Below are positions 37,691-52,172 of a DNA stretch of 64,000 nucleotides, one piece after another (the stretch's first letter is position 1; each line of letters starts with the position of its first letter). Location of the stretch: contig NW_024104284.1 in assembly GCF_003945595.2 (NCBI RefSeq), positions 2,169,377 to 2,233,376 on the forward strand, given 5' to 3'. The translations under genes were made by a program, and so were the position numbers. Source of the stretch: Pipra filicauda. Lineage: Eukaryota; Chordata; Aves; Passeriformes; Pipridae. A model generated the notes under the pieces. That model had not been told where the DNA came from. It searched no databases and saw only the letters and a list, made by a program, of their open reading frames with translations.

Positions 37691-40600
37691 TACATGCATT
37701 TTGTCATAGCTCAACACAGAAAGAGGGAGATTCTGAAAAAAGGTATTTAACAATAGAAAATCAAAAAAGTCTACACCGCAGCCATTTAATTCAAATGCCT
37801 CATGCCTGTCGCTATCACCCATCCAGCTATCATCTTCCCAATAATATTAGGCACTTTCCATGAAATAGTGGAGAAAAGGACTCCCTTTAGGAGAAGTGGA
37901 CAGGTAAGAGCCTCTCACATATTTGATTTTCTGGAATATTGTAAAGACTACTTCCCGCTTCCCCCAATATTTAACAGAACTACCATTTTTTTCTTTAAAC
38001 TTCACATGTTTTTATGTATAAAGACCATATACTTTGATTTAGACATGGGAGCAATTTCCTATATATATCAGATTCCTTTGTTTTATCAATTTCTGAATGA
38101 AAGAATATTCGTTCTCTCATACTGAGACCATCACCTTAAATTCTAAGTGCGTGTCAGTCTAAACATGACTAGAAACTTTGGTTTGAAGACAAAAGCAATA
38201 GATTTCACTTAATGCAAAGCACTGCCCATTGGCTTCTTGAAGCAGCACATTGTAGCTGGAACAATGAGGGAGTTTAGGACGGTAGATTCTTGCATGACCA
38301 CATCTGTAATGAAGATCATGTACTAAATTGTATCCTATCTCTGCTTCTGTGTAACTCTACTCCTGTGGCCCTCATATTGCCATTCAGAGAAGGATAATTC
38401 CAGAGCCCTAATGACCAATTCCCTTCTTCATTCTCCAAGTCTCATTTTACAAGCATGCATGTACATCCAACAAAGTACCAAATCTAGATTGACAGCTAAA
38501 AGCATTATATTTAGCATATATGATATGTACTTAGAAATTTGAGTGTTTCCAAAAGGAAAAAGTTTTTGATTCTGATCTCAGAGTATTTTTACACTGCATT
38601 AACTGGTATTTTTCTCCTAATTGAAGTTGATTTAAGTGTTATCAGAGTCAGGCCCAAGAGTTACAAGACAAACTTTTCATCTGAAGTAGTTTGTAATGTA
38701 ATTTTGTCCTTGCTAACTGTTGATGGCTTGTCCTCATCCCATTTCAACCTACAACCATCAGCTCCTTTAATGGAAGTGTCTATAAAGATCTTCTCTAAAA
38801 TATGCTTTTGCAGCACACTTAATGTCTTTTAATGTCTTTCCAATTAAATCCAGATGTGAAAAGCTTAAGGAACAGTTCTCAGGACTGAAAAAGATGACAT
38901 AAATCTTGCAGCTGACAGAGATCCCACTGAGCTCAGTTGGGGAAATTCACAGAGGACTTCTTGTGGGCCAGAAAAGCTGCTGGGTATAAAGACAGATGTG
39001 TATACTCCTATTAAAAAAATTTAAATAAAAACTGACTCCTACAATGAGGTATCCACAATTATCAGGGACATTACTAACTCAATCCCTCAATGTGCTGAGC
39101 ACATCCTGTGCGGTACAGATTTCCCTCATCTTTTCGGGAAGTTTATCAGAGTTGAAGGGGGTCACATCTGTCTGGGAAAGAGCCCTTCACCTTTCAGGAC
39201 TGCACCTCTTAAACCAGTGTATGGCCTGATACTGGAAAACACTATCTGCCTTACTCTTGTTCTGCTATCAACAGGGAGATAATGTACTCGGCAAAGCCAG
39301 ACTGCATTTCTGTCCTCTTTCCTTTACCTCCTCCATAATCAAGTCAGCAGATTAAATTGTGGTTTCATTACAGAAGAGTCCCCAAATGTGCTATTAATTA
39401 AAAATTCTTACCAATCTGATGGGAAGTTGGGCATTCTTAGTAGCTGACTACCACTGCTGGGCAAGTGCTGTTTGTCCAGATGTCAATTTGGCGTTTGTTT
39501 TGCTGTAATCACTTGTAAACCCTCAGGGTTTTTTTATTTAATTTTTTCATCTTAACAGCAGTGCATTATCTTATTTCGCCAATCCCAAATTAAATGTGGG
39601 CTCAGATAAAGCCACATCTTTCAGAGGGACAGGAATACACACACACACAGAGTTCGCATTAAAGAAAGTCTCTAGAAAACTGCCCAATGCTAACAACTTT
39701 AATATTTTCCTACCTTCCTGCTACTTACTTATTTTTGATATTAGTAAATTACCCAGACAGATCAATGATTTTTAAAGAGTTACATCCTTGTGAAGCAACA
39801 GAAACAAAAAAGGAAAAATGTTCCAGGATAGAAGAAAACCCCATTTGTAACTGAAGATTAAGTTTGGGTCCATGTTCATTAGTGACAGGGACTTCATTAG
39901 AGACATTTTGGATAGTATTATTTAATTTAACTGCATTTTTCTAATGCCCATAGGGAAGTTTTAACACAGTTGGTGTCATGAGTGAGTGTATGGAAACATG
40001 AAACTAAACACCTAAACTGAAGGATAATCTTATGTACTCAAGTACAACAAGAAGTGATCCAATGTGGGATCTGGACAATAGTGCAGATTTAACACTGAAA
40101 GCAGCAGGCTCCTAAATACACACACAAAAGCTCTTGAAGACAAAATTCCTCTGTTTCACAACTTGCTTTATTTTCCACAATGGCCAGCACTTTTCAGACT
40201 ATCACTCCTGCAGGGTTGAAGGCTGGATCTGACTCCCACCAAAATCACTGCTTCATGACCATCACTCAGGAGACACTAGGAATGCCCTTCCCTTGGAATG
40301 AGCTGCTGCTGCCATAAGGATCCCACTCTTGGCTAGCTCAGGGAATGAGCTCAAATCTTTTGCACTTTGCTGCCAGGGACCACCAGGCCAGCTCTGATTT
40401 ATGGCTTTTTCTTTGCAGTTTTATGATACAAGAATGTTCACTTGTAATTACAACAGCATTTGTTGGCTCCCTGCCTTCACTTGGGTATGCACAACACCAT
40501 ATCCTTCATTCCAGACTTTTTATGTCAGTACCCCAAATTTGAGAAGAAAAGTACAGCAGTATTACAAAGGTGCTGCAGACCTTGCTACTACTTAAAAAGG

Positions 40601-43600
40601 GGACTCATACATATTTTCTGGGAGACACGCATGACCAGCTGGATAAGACACTCAACTAGGAGTCCAGAGAAGAGCTGGTCAAAATCCTTCATCAGAAAAA
40701 CACTAAATCAAGAAAAAACTTCTTATGAGAATGTATGACTTTTGAGAAAAGATTTTTTAGATCCAGGATAGACTCTCCAGTCAAAATATCACAGACAAGT
40801 GCAATACATAACCACTGTACTTGGTGTGGCACAGTCATATACTTCTTGATTCTTCCCCATGAAGAAAATTCAATAGGTCTCTAGTTTTTTTCAAAGTGAA
40901 TGAAAATATTTGTACTCTTGATGTGTTTGTGGGATAAAAAATCTGCTTCAGTCAAAAGAAAGTGATCCTGCCATTAAGTTGCTGTATCACCTTGAAAAAA
41001 CACTTAAGCTCAGTATTTTTCAGACATACACTTAGCTCGTGATTTTGAGATCATCCAGCACTACATTTCCATCGCTTGTGGTTTAAATTTGATTTTGGCA
41101 TTTTCAGTAGAGGCATGACCTTCTTCAGGGAAAATTCCAGGTATTTTAGATACCATTTAATAGTTAACCGTCAAGCAATTTCCAAGTCTTTTAAACAAAG
41201 AATACTTCTGTGTTAGCTTACTTTATAGAGTCATATTTGTCCCTTTTTAAGTGGATGTGATTAGGAAGAAACACTAAGCTTAGATTTTTCTACTAAAGGA
41301 GAAAAGTTTAAAGCCAATAAACTGTATCTAGGATTTTAGCTGGGAGATGAAATAAAAGGCACATTTGTTCCTGGTCACTGAATTTTTAACCTGGGTCTGT
41401 TGCTCCTGCTGTTAAGCTCCTATACATTCCTTACTAGCCTGTAGCATCCAACAGTCCCTGGCAGTCCCCTCTCAGAGCCTGGCATTAGAGGTGAACTCCA
41501 AAATAAAACCACTGTTTGGGGAGAGCTAGTGTATGGAAAGCATCACTTATGTTCTGACAGAAGGTGGTAAATGAAAAGGTTAGTTTTTAAGAAGAGGACT
41601 TCTACAGAGTTTTAAAATTTTAGAATAGATGCATAAATTCCAACCTACCATTTGGACCTCAGAATTCTGGCACAATCTGAAAAACGTGGAAGACGCTGCT
41701 GAATTTGGTGGATAAAATGAAAGCTATACATTGTCTAGCTCCTTAGTACAGAAGACTAGAGGTTGAGCCTTATGCTTTGACTCAGCTTTCTATCCCAGGT
41801 ATGAGAATACTTTTCAAGTGCCCCAAAGTTTGTCTTTATTGTACAGCAAGCAGGAAAGGAAACACTTTGGTTTTCTAGCAACAAAACAAATACTGTTTCT
41901 GTCCCTCCTATGCCTTTTCAAGCTTATATTCATATTTTTAATATTCTTTTTTCAAAGTAGAATATTTTAACCTGCCTTTTTGCAATACAGGAGCAATAAC
42001 GCGACTTCACTGCTTCTCCTTTTACCTCAAAATCTTGTGAGGGTATTTGGGTATTTTCTTAAGGTGAAATAAAATAACCTGCCTTCAGTGGCTCATCACT
42101 CCAGTGATCAAGTTAAATGACAGCATTGCAGAAAAGTCTCATAATACGTATTTTCCCCCTGCCTAGTTCAGTGCTGCTATTTTACACACAAATTCAACCA
42201 TTTCTTTAGCAAATGTGTCTTGAGGTGAAGGATTAGTCTTCATAAAAAATCATTTAAAAGCAGCTACCTTCCTGTGCATTTTGTGAAGTGGCAGATGTAC
42301 TTTTTGTTGGATTATTTTGTATTTTCTATTGCTTGTACATCCCCTTTTTAATGGAAAGGCCAAATTTAACTTAAGATTCAGCTGCTGCTGCTGTTTGTAT
42401 GGTGATACAAATAGGAACTGGCTGTGTGCATCTGGATTTGCTCTGCTACTATTTACTTCTGTCTGCTACTGTGGCACAGGCAGGAAAATAAAAAGAGTAC
42501 TAACGATGTGGGATGGGATGGATCAGGCACTTTCAGTCATCTCCACAATTGCTGTCCTGTGTGCTTCTCTGGTAAGAATGGTATATGTTGGGTACTACGT
42601 AGCTCAAAAGTGCTTCAAGAGAGACAAGCAGGAACCAGATTTCCTCAAGAACTTTAACTTCTTGAATTCAGGAACCTCTCCAACTGGCAGCTCAGCAATG
42701 AAGATTAGACACTTCTTGACTCTGATTAACTGAGCTCTGCAACTATGGACCTGCTTTTACTCCATTTACAGTTACAGTCAAAAATACAGATATATCTCAA
42801 AAAACTTTACTGAACAGCTGACTTTTAGTCTGGAAGATCTGCTAACGGCTATTTTATCATTTCATCCTAGCATCTATTATTAAAATTCATTAACCACAGC
42901 TGTCAAAAAAAGCTTATTCAAAATCTTGCTAGTTACAAAATAACCTGTCAGGATTAGATTCAATAAAAAATTCAGGTGCTTACAAATTAGGCGCTGTAAG
43001 AGCAAAGTTTTAAATAGCACATCCTTGGAATAAAATCAAAGGTCTAAAGTTAAGTACTCAGTTTCTTTACTCAGCATTAAGAGCAGAGACAGGTTTCTCT
43101 GAAGAATGAGCTGAGAAACCTACATGTTGAGTATGGAGCTACCTGCAGGCTGTGAGGTACACCAAACCTAGAGGTGAACTCCTGGTTCTCTCTGGAGTTC
43201 AGCTGCAAAGCCAGGCAGAGACCTTGAAGCTTGGTCAGCTAGTGTCTACAAATACACAATCCTCTTCTCAAGACAGCTGGCTCTTCCAGCTCTCTGACAG
43301 GTCTGAGTAGAGCTCACTGTTTTCACTGAGAAGGTGACCACTGGAGAAGTGCATGGAGGTGAGACTCCCCTTTTTGTCAATGGCACAGATGTGAGCACTC
43401 TTGTCCAGGGTGTAAGAGATACAGATTTCATGTTTCTTAGCTTTAGGTCAACAAACTATACATCCTACCTCATAGGTGATGATCTAACCTCTAACTTTAC
43501 AGATAGGGAAGATTCAGCTGTTGCAGAAAAAATAAGTCAACAAATATGGGTCAAAAAGAAGGAGCCTGACTCCATGGGATAATGATCACAGTAATTACTG

Positions 43601-46014
43601 GGCTGTTCTGAGGATCACCCCATGCTCCCTAGATAATTTCTGTTCTTTACCTAATTGATACCTTAACATTAAGTTCAGAAGCGACAAAAGCAGGAACTAC
43701 AATCCAGTACTTCTGATTTTCAGTGGCTTCTTTAACCTGTAGTATGCAATAACATTCCTTCTCATTCTTTCTCTGAGCAATCCTGAGTATTTAAAATTTT
43801 TGTTATGTGGTGGCTCTGGTGATCTGCATTTAGACAGTCTCCTGTGACATGTAATTCTGAATACCTTAAGGCTGTGGAAGGAGCAGAGTCTGAGTTCACA
43901 TTTCCTGAGTAAGTCTATGTTACTGTGAAAAGCATGGAAACCACTAGCAACTACTCCAACCACAGCCAAGAAGAAAAGCCTTCAGGATGCTGTTTCATTT
44001 AATATTGTTCTGTATGAGGCATGTTAATTAATATACAGCTATTTCTTAATAAAAGATTCTATTAAGATAAATAATAAAAATCCTTCACTATTCAAGCTCT
44101 CTTTATGCAAATGATTCCTATAAGACCACTCATGTATGCAAACCCTTTGAGAAGGTGCCAAGGATCAGGCTACGTACAATTTTACTGCACCATGATAGAG
44201 TAAAATTAAGTTAGTTAAAGTCAACACACTCAGAATAAAAGCAGAAATACTAATGTAACTTAAATGACAGAAGAGACTAAAACATTATGGCCAGGCTCAG
44301 CTCTAAGAATTTAATACTTTTAGCTGTCACATAAACAATACAATCAAAGCATGAAAACACTAGCTTTTTAAGGCTGCTACCAGAAACAGAGAAAAAACAT
44401 TCATAACGTTATGCATATTACACAGTAATATTCCTCAAGGATGAATAAGACCTAACTGAAACCATGCTTGAGATAACTGCTATGCTATCAAGTTACAGTA
44501 AAGAGAAGAGGAGATCAGACTTATTCTTTCCTTCACAATGAAATCAGTATAAACAAATCATATAATGTTTGGACACCAAACTCCTGAAACAAAGAAATCT
44601 AGAAAATCTCTTAAAACCACCCACAGACTCCCCATGCTGGTCTGTGATTATACAACTGGAGAAGATCATCCAAACTGTGATGTAAACCAATGTCAGTCTG
44701 CAAGGGATAGTACTACAATGGGTCTAACAAAAAATAAAGCAAGTCCCTGGAAGAGCCACCAGTAAGAAATACTTTCATGCTTATCTAACCATTTTCCCTG
44801 TAAATGAGGAAAACTTTTTTAAAACTCAGAGAAAGAAGACAACTTAATAGCTACACTTAGGATACAAGAGACACACTCTCGTCTGTCTTTATTAGACTGC
44901 AAAACACAGCCAGTTAAATAAAAATGAGCCTGGGACCAACCAAAAAAGAAAAGACTTCTTAAAGCACTCCAATGCCTACTGCTCCTCTAGGAAATCCATT
45001 TTGTGCTCATTATTTGTTATGTGGAAATATTCACCCTTATTTTTAGAAACATATGCAAAACAGCATATCTTTTTTTGCTATGGACTACTCACAAAAAGAG
45101 ATCAGATGCTGAAAATCTTTCAGTTCTACCAGGAAAATGCAGTGTTTCTGTAGACTGTATTTCTACCTCAGAACTGTAACTTTACTCCTTGCCTGTCAAT
45201 TGGAAGCAAACTGTTCTAGATATTAAAAAATATGTGCCTGTCTAGAAGAGATGTGAAAAAGTCTGCCCACCTCTTCATCTATAGATATTGCCTCAACAGT
45301 GTAAACCTCTGTGTACCTCTTAGGTGAGGCTTCACAAGATTCAAGACACACAATATTAAGGATGCTAAAGCAGTGGACTTACCCAGTTGCCCTGAAGGTG
45401 GGGTCTATGACCTATCCATTTTTGCCCTGTTTCTACTCAATTTAAGATCACATAAGACTGAAAAGATGTTTTACTGAAATAAGGAGTTAATGGTATGATA
45501 CAAGTTAATGATATGTTCCCCTTTGCAAATGCTGTGACATACCTTTCTTTCTAGATATGCCATAGAGGAATTTGATCATTCGAACACATTTATGATAGAA
45601 ACTCACATCATTAAAATCAGCCTGCAAATTGGTTAATTTATATTTCCCTAACATTAATTTCATTCTTGTTTTTAAGCCACAATTGACTGAACTGTAACTT
45701 GGTATCAACAATGGGTATTAATCATAAAAAAGAAAACAAAAGAAGCAGTAATGAACTGACAAAGCTTGTTAGTCTTCTCCAGTAAGGGTGCAACAATTAG
45801 AAATACAGTGAATTAATATCAATCATTCAAATGCAGCAAAAAAAAAAACTCTATATAAATAGAAGAAATGAAGAATGGTAGCTGACAAAAACTCAAAAAT
45901 CTTGGAGAAAAAAATCTAATAATTATTATACTTAACAAATTATGAAAAGAACACTTCTTTAAGAAGATGGCAAAAATATTTTTTACTAAAATGAATAAAT
46001 TGTAATTCTTAAGA

Positions 46015-46075
46015 AGCATAGAATCATAGAATCAACCAGGTTGGAAAAGACCTCCGAGATCATCAAGTTTAGCCC
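46015..46075 (-). repeat. CR1 LINE 3'-end fragment
   Basis: The plus strand reads ATAGAATCATAGAATCAACC, then AGGTTGGAAAAGACCTCC and GAGATCATCAAGTTTAGCCC. This is the reverse complement of the avian CR1 3' end with its ATTCTATGATTCTA tail repeats. It is only about 60 bases long, so extremely 5'-truncated, and close enough to the consensus to be moderately young. The element is on the minus strand, the same orientation as STAU2. Confidence 0.88.
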
Positions 46076-48689
46076 TTGAAAGAAAGTATCTTCTGCAGGA
46101 TTTACATAAAGTTTGTTCTTTCATGTAGTCATATATGCTTTTTATATTGCTATATTGATAATATTTGATCTTTTTTAGGTCTTATTTACAATATCATGCC
46201 TGACTAAAAGCTGTGCTACTGGTGTCAGTATTAACAGCAGCTGCACGTTAACAACGCACTTGTACGTGAACAGTGTTTTTCAGGAAACATAAGAAAAAAA
46301 GATTCTATCTGTTTTTCATGATCACTACATCTCCCATGTTTTAACTACTGTAATGATTTAATTGAAGTTTGTCATATATGAAGAGCTAAAGTCAAATAAT
46401 TTCCCCTAATAATAATGTTTATAATTGAATATAAATTATTTTGAATTCTAAAGGCAAAATACAAGAGGAAAAAATGTATTTTTTTAAGTTCCATGTTCAA
46501 TCAAAGCGTAACCCTCCCTCCCTCCACTGGAGCTGGGGCAGAAAGCAGTCTTCAATAAATTTCAGAATCATTTGCTGATATTCTCTGTATCACAGTTACA
46601 AGTTCACAACATACACTGCATATTTTAATAAACAACATGCTTACTTTGCTAATAATTTCTAAAAAGAGCAAACCACTCCTTTTAACAGCTGCAGTGGCCC
46701 AGATGTCACAAAAGCAGAATGCCTTTGCTATGCAGGGGAGGGGCAGGCCTTCCCTTTGCACAAGCACATGGATGTCCCAGCCAGCACCAGCCTTTCACAA
46801 GCACATCATGCCTGATGGGGTAAACATGGAATGAATTTATTTGCTTCTGTACCAATGACAAAGGAGTTTCAACCTGGTTTGCTGAGGGGAAAACATGCCT
46901 CAGTCTCCCCATTGCACTACAGTGCAAATGCTCAGTTTTTCTGATTTGGCAACAGGATCAAGATCTAGCCTTGAAAAACTGACTCCATAGAGAATATGAC
47001 ACGGATATGCCAAATAACAACTTACCAAGTAGTCAGAGCTTTTTGTTTCTGATGAACAGTAATGTTTGGCAGGCAGAGTTGCTGCTCACATTGTTTGGCT
47101 CGTGGGAAGGTAATATTTTCTACTGTGGTCCTTTTAAAGCTCTTAATACACTGTTAGACTAAAAAGAGCAGGCAACAAAAGTTCTGATTTCTCCTGGAAA
47201 ACAGTGAAGTTCCTTCCTTGTAAAACACTGTGGAAGGTCCTACCTGGTACTAATAGAAACTCCAGCCCTCTGCTTTCCTTGGGAAGCACCAGCACACAGC
47301 TCCTAGTCTCCTCCTAAAATTATTAGTGTCTCTGTACCTAATTCACGTTTTTAACCAATTCCCCTCAGCAGTGAAAAAGGAGTCATCATACCCGTTTTAC
47401 TGCTACTCTGTTTCAGTCTGCAGGTTGCTTTGGCTGACAGGGCGAATCTTATCTCTGGGCATCCAAAGAGCTAAGCATGGTGTCCAAGGGGAATGGAAGA
47501 AACAGGTTTTTGCCTCTAACATCCCGTAACTGGAAAAGGGTAAGCAGAGGGTGAGGTGAGGCTTGAGATCAGACAGAAACTGATCTGTGATCCTCATCAT
47601 GCAAATGAAGGACTTAGTCATGCAGTTTTCTGTTTGGAGAATGCTACCAGGCAGGAGTAACTTGACAGCTGCGCTCTCATAATAGTCAGTTTGGATTCCT
47701 GTATACTCTTCAGTCCTGTACATTGTTTTATTAATTTGCATTCAGATGTAGAAAATTTCATGCACCTGCACTACACAGCAATAAACCCCATATCTACTAA
47801 ATCTGCCAACACAGAAGCCAATTCAGCTGCTGGAATTATTTGATGTGGTCACTCACTACAAAGTGGGTTGAAAGCATAAACTTCTCTCAAGCCCACCACT
47901 GTGGAAATAACTGCAGCATTTTATTGATGTGGGTAGAACCCAAACGAGTAAGGGAAATTTTCAGCACACTTGAAAAAAAAGTTACTTTTTAAACAAAGAA
48001 ACAAAGTTCCTTTGTTCAGCTTTAACACATTTCTTGACTTGTATTACCCACTTCTCCCTTTCCCATTCCCAAGGAAGTTTCCATTAATCATCCCTCTAAT
48101 GGAAACACTTGTGTCTGATCCCTGAGCAGTGGACACAGGCATAGTCTTGGGCTTACACTGAACAAGAAGCCCAAGGGAAGCCTAGCTGAAAAGTTTGGGA
48201 AAGCAAGGATGCCTTTTTAAAATAAACTTTGGAGAGGTCAGTGGAACAGCAAGGGGTCAGCACCAGGCAGCCATTGGGTGGATGGCACAGGAGAAAGACA
48301 ACAACACTTGTCATTAATTATATCTGTTGGAATGCTACACATTTTCCCCCCCAAGTGGTAGTACTCCAGACATCCAAGCACAATCTCTCCCACGTCCTAC
48401 TCGACCCCAGACAGGGCACATGCCAAGAAGCTTTCATACACTAAAAGCCAAGAAGTAGCTAATACAAGCAGAGGTTAAAGAATTTAAATTGTCCCTCCAC
48501 TTTGAAATATTTTTTCCTTTAGTTCAAGGCCATCCTCATAACTGTCTCCTTTACCAGTGAAATATATAATCCCTCAGAGCTAAATATGGCTAGATTTCTG
48601 TGCCCCAGCTAACAAAACTCTGACTTTCTTTGGAGAGGAATAACTACGAGGAAATGGACTGCTCAAAAGAAGAACTCCATTCTCAAAAC

Positions 48690-48717
48690 TGATCCTGAAA
48701 GATCCTGAAAGATCCTA
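48690..48717. repeat. Short tandem repeat, GATCCTGAAA
   Basis: A 10-bp unit GATCCTGAAA occurs about 2.7 times in a row. A minor slippage repeat inside the intron. Confidence 0.8.
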
Positions 48718-50023
48718 CCATGTACCACTTACTTAGATGTATCTGATCTGCAGAGGTGTTTTCTCCTATATACATTTTATGCAAATTGTCTGCAAATGCC
48801 AGAGTGCATCACTACTGGTGATGCTCTTGTAAAACCTGGAACTAAGCCTTTTTGTAAACCTAATTTTTTCATAAACAGCAGTATCTTTTCTTTTAATAAA
48901 AACCCCAATAAATTGTTGGTTGGAGAAGAAATGGCAGGCTAGTAATTAATGAATGGATCCTTCTCACTTAACCCTGAATTCGCCAAGCACATAGTCAAAT
49001 TTCCTTGTCTGTGCAGAGGGAGACAGGTATGTCCAGAGCATGATTTATCCTATCCTAAAAGGATAGGTAGGAGGAATCAACCTCTGGAAATGCTTCTCTC
49101 TGTACAGAGAAACTCTTAAAATTAGCCCAACCTGGAACCACTGTAGGTGTCTGAAAGGTATACAAGATGCTTTAGAGACTGTTTAAGAGGAGACTTTGAG
49201 TATTGTAACTCCAGCATAGTAGTTATAGATCATAGAAGTTACAAAATATGGAGTGATATTACCTGTGCATGTGATGAAAATTTCTGCTTTTTTCTGCAGA
49301 GTGGCTTAAGATGTCTCAAAATCAGCTTGTGGGTTCTTTAGTATATATGAAACAAAACCACAGAACTTTGGGTGGATGGAGTGGGGAAATGTCAAGCCAG
49401 ACGAGACAGGGGATGCTCTGTACACTGCAGAATCCTATTTTGCACTAACAGAACTAGACAGATATAAAAACTTGAGCAAGATTGATCTCTATATGCTAAG
49501 ACTTGCTAATGGGTTCTGATTATTAAGAGGGGAAGAAAAAGGCCTGCACTGGGGCAGGCTTCACTATAGGCTATACTACTCTGTGGCTCGAGAACAAATT
49601 CCCCTACAATGCAAGGAAACTCCCTACCCTAAATCCACATCTTTAAGTTTGCAGTAGAAAATAATATATCTCTGTGTAGAGAACAAGCAGACCTTTAGAG
49701 AGAGAGAATTCCTCCATCAGATAAAACACCAGACCATGTCTCTGTTTTCATTTGAATGATGTATCCAACAGGGAATATTTAAACTGAGTGTTAATTGTCT
49801 GCCCATTCACGATCCAAGATGGGCTTTGAACCCACAGCCTTAGAGCCCAAGTTAAGTCATCAAATGTTTTTGAGAACTTTTCTTTAACTTTTTCTCTGTA
49901 GTTTTCAAGCTTTCATACAGTCATAAAACATGGGAAAAAACAGGTTCACTCTACAAACACAAAATATTGTGGAAGAAAACATATGCTGTGGTAAGACACA
50001 GTATCCACAGGAAAGTATTAATC

Positions 50024-50041
50024 TTTTTTTTTTTTTTTTTT
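50024..50041. repeat. Poly-T tract, 18 bases
   Basis: Eighteen consecutive T, followed shortly by several A-rich runs on the same strand. A low-complexity tract with no associated element recognised. Confidence 0.95.
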
Positions 50042-50744
50042 ACTGGAAAAAAAGGAAAAACTACCCAATGCAGAAAAAGCAGTAGCATTGTAAAAGTAAA
50101 TTGTTAGATTCATAAAGAGCTCCAGAGTGAATGACAGCATTTGGTTCTTGGAAGCCTGTTCTTCAATCCCACAAGAATTGTGGGATTCAGCATTGAATAA
50201 GAGAAGTAAGAATAGGGTCTAAGTTGCATATAAGAATTTAAAAAGCAACCTTTCCTGCCCTCCCCTCAGAAAACAACAGCAAACAAGTAAAATAATGAGC
50301 CTAGGTGTGTTGATTTAAACCATTTGCAAAATTGCAGTTCTGAGTTGTGCTTGTATTAAGCAGAGCCCGGATGCCAGGCTTCCTCTCCTGTTCTGAGAAA
50401 TTCATCATAGCTAGAAACTGCTTCTGCAGGGTATTAAGAGACAGCCTAAAATACCATGTAAGCACAGTGAATTCACTACTTGAAATCCCAACGAGAAGTG
50501 AAAAAGACACCTGATGGAATAATCAATTTCAAAAAGAAGCACTCTTAGGTAGTTGAATTAATTCCTCAGATTTCACCTGAGACCTCATTATGAAAGCAAG
50601 TTGGCAGCAAAACACGAGTACGCTTCCTTCAATTTAGCTCCATGCTCTCCTCTGATAATGTGCATTGATTTTCCTGGCCTGCGCTACTTGGACCAGTGAC
50701 GTAAGCTACAGGCTTGTGAGATTTCTGTTTGGTAGTTATAAACC

Positions 50745-51590
50745 ACATAGATTCATCAATTCACAAAGCCAGAAGGGAATTTGAGTTGGTCTAGTCTGTT
50801 CTCCTATGGTACTGCTGTCCTTGTGTTTTGACCAGAGAAATCCCATTCTGCTCCACAGAATGTTAGAGACATTTAGAAGCTTCTTTCATGGGTAAGTACT
50901 TCTCCATTCAGAACTCATTCTTTGTCATCTGAACTTGCGTACCTTCCGTAGTGGTTCTTGTTATGTCCTTCTCAGCTAGATTAAAGAGTCCCTGAGGAAC
51001 AATTTTTTTTCTTTGTAAGCATTTTTTCTTAAAGAATCAAGCCAGTTCCCAGTTTTTTCCTTTAGACAGCACAGCAAAAGAGCTTCCAAGTCTCTCACCA
51101 GAAGGCATTTTCTCCACTTCCTTCAGCCACTTTTTTGTGGCCGTTTTTTGAACTTACCTCAGTGTTTCCATATCCCTTTAAAAATGCTGACATCAGAACT
51201 AGATGAATTCTTCGAACATCAGCCATATACAAGGATAAACCTTGTATTTCATAATTATTAGTGACATCCATGTTTAAGTACTGTGATGGGACTTGTTATT
51301 CAATTGCCCGCCTTGATCAGTTACTTACAGGCTAAAATTCTCCATTCTGTCAGTATGGCTTTGATCCCTTGTTCCTTGATGATTAATTGTGCAGTTAGCT
51401 GAGTCAGGATGGACTTTGTTGAATCAGCAGGGCTTACCACATTGTATTCAACAACTTACCGCCATTTAACATTCTGCTGGTCTTTGTGCTATCAGCAAAC
51501 ATTACCAAGATATGATTTTATGCTTACTTACTTCCAGACCACTGATGAATACACTGCATGTAACCTAAGACTGAAAATTAAAACTGAATT
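50745..51590 (-). repeat. Ancient CR1 LINE, about 850 bp, 5'-truncated
   Basis: Read on the plus strand, ordered blocks match the reverse complement of CR1 elements that are abundant in turtles and crocodilians. They are: AAAGCCAGAAGGGA followed by GGTCTAGTCTG (50766 on); TCAGCTAGATTAAAGAGTCC; CACTTTTTTGTGGCCGTTTT then TCCATATCC; CATCAGAACTAGATGAATTC; TATACAAGGATAAACC; and TGTGCTATCAGCAAACATTA, then TATGATTTTATGCTTACTTA and CCAGACCACTGATGAATAC. The colinearity over more than 800 bases makes the assignment strong, although individual blocks have drifted far and small deletions have shortened it. The 3' end lies at about 50745. No coding frame survives. This copy probably inserted before birds and crocodilians or turtles separated. 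Confidence 0.8.
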
Positions 51591-52172
51591 TTGAAGTGGC
51601 TTATTTCTGCACATGTAGGGAAAGAGCAATACATTCTACTGTGCACTAGAACACATTTGTCAAGATAACTCAGGATATGCTGTATATATAATAAATTAAA
51701 ATTCCAGATCACATTTTCTACCCTAGTCTCCAGTTTTTGTGTAAACTAATGATAGGATTGGAGATATTTATATTTGTCAAGAAAGCATTGCAGGCCAAGC
51801 TATCTGATTTCTGTGCAGATTATGTACATGGACCCCCCTTTTTGATTCTAGTACGCAGAATGCTCAAAATCCACGGCCTTCTCACACTTCCTTGGCAGAT
51901 CAGGCTTAAGGACTACGTATGGGATCAAAGTCTTGAAATGTGTATGTTAGTCTGCCATTCTCAACAGCCAGAAAAAGGAAAAAAGAAAAAAAATAAGGGA
52001 TATGTAGCTCACACCTTTGTTATAATGTAAGAATAAGGTTGAATATTGCCATCAATGTAAGCTATCAAAACTGCAAGCTGGGAGCTTTCACTACTATACA
52101 CCTTGTTAATGCAGAATACCATATTCTGCTGAACTGAAATATTTGAAAGTTTCCAAAGAGATCTTTCCTAAT

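Noticed and set aside
40600..40640. Plus-strand CATGACCAG resembling the STAU2 codons before the penultimate exon
   Set aside because: It is on the wrong strand for STAU2, the flanking codons do not match and no donor site follows.
46860..46930. Possible reverse MIR fragment (CCTCAGTCTCCCCATT)
   Set aside because: Only one short block resembles the consensus; the neighbouring core blocks are absent.
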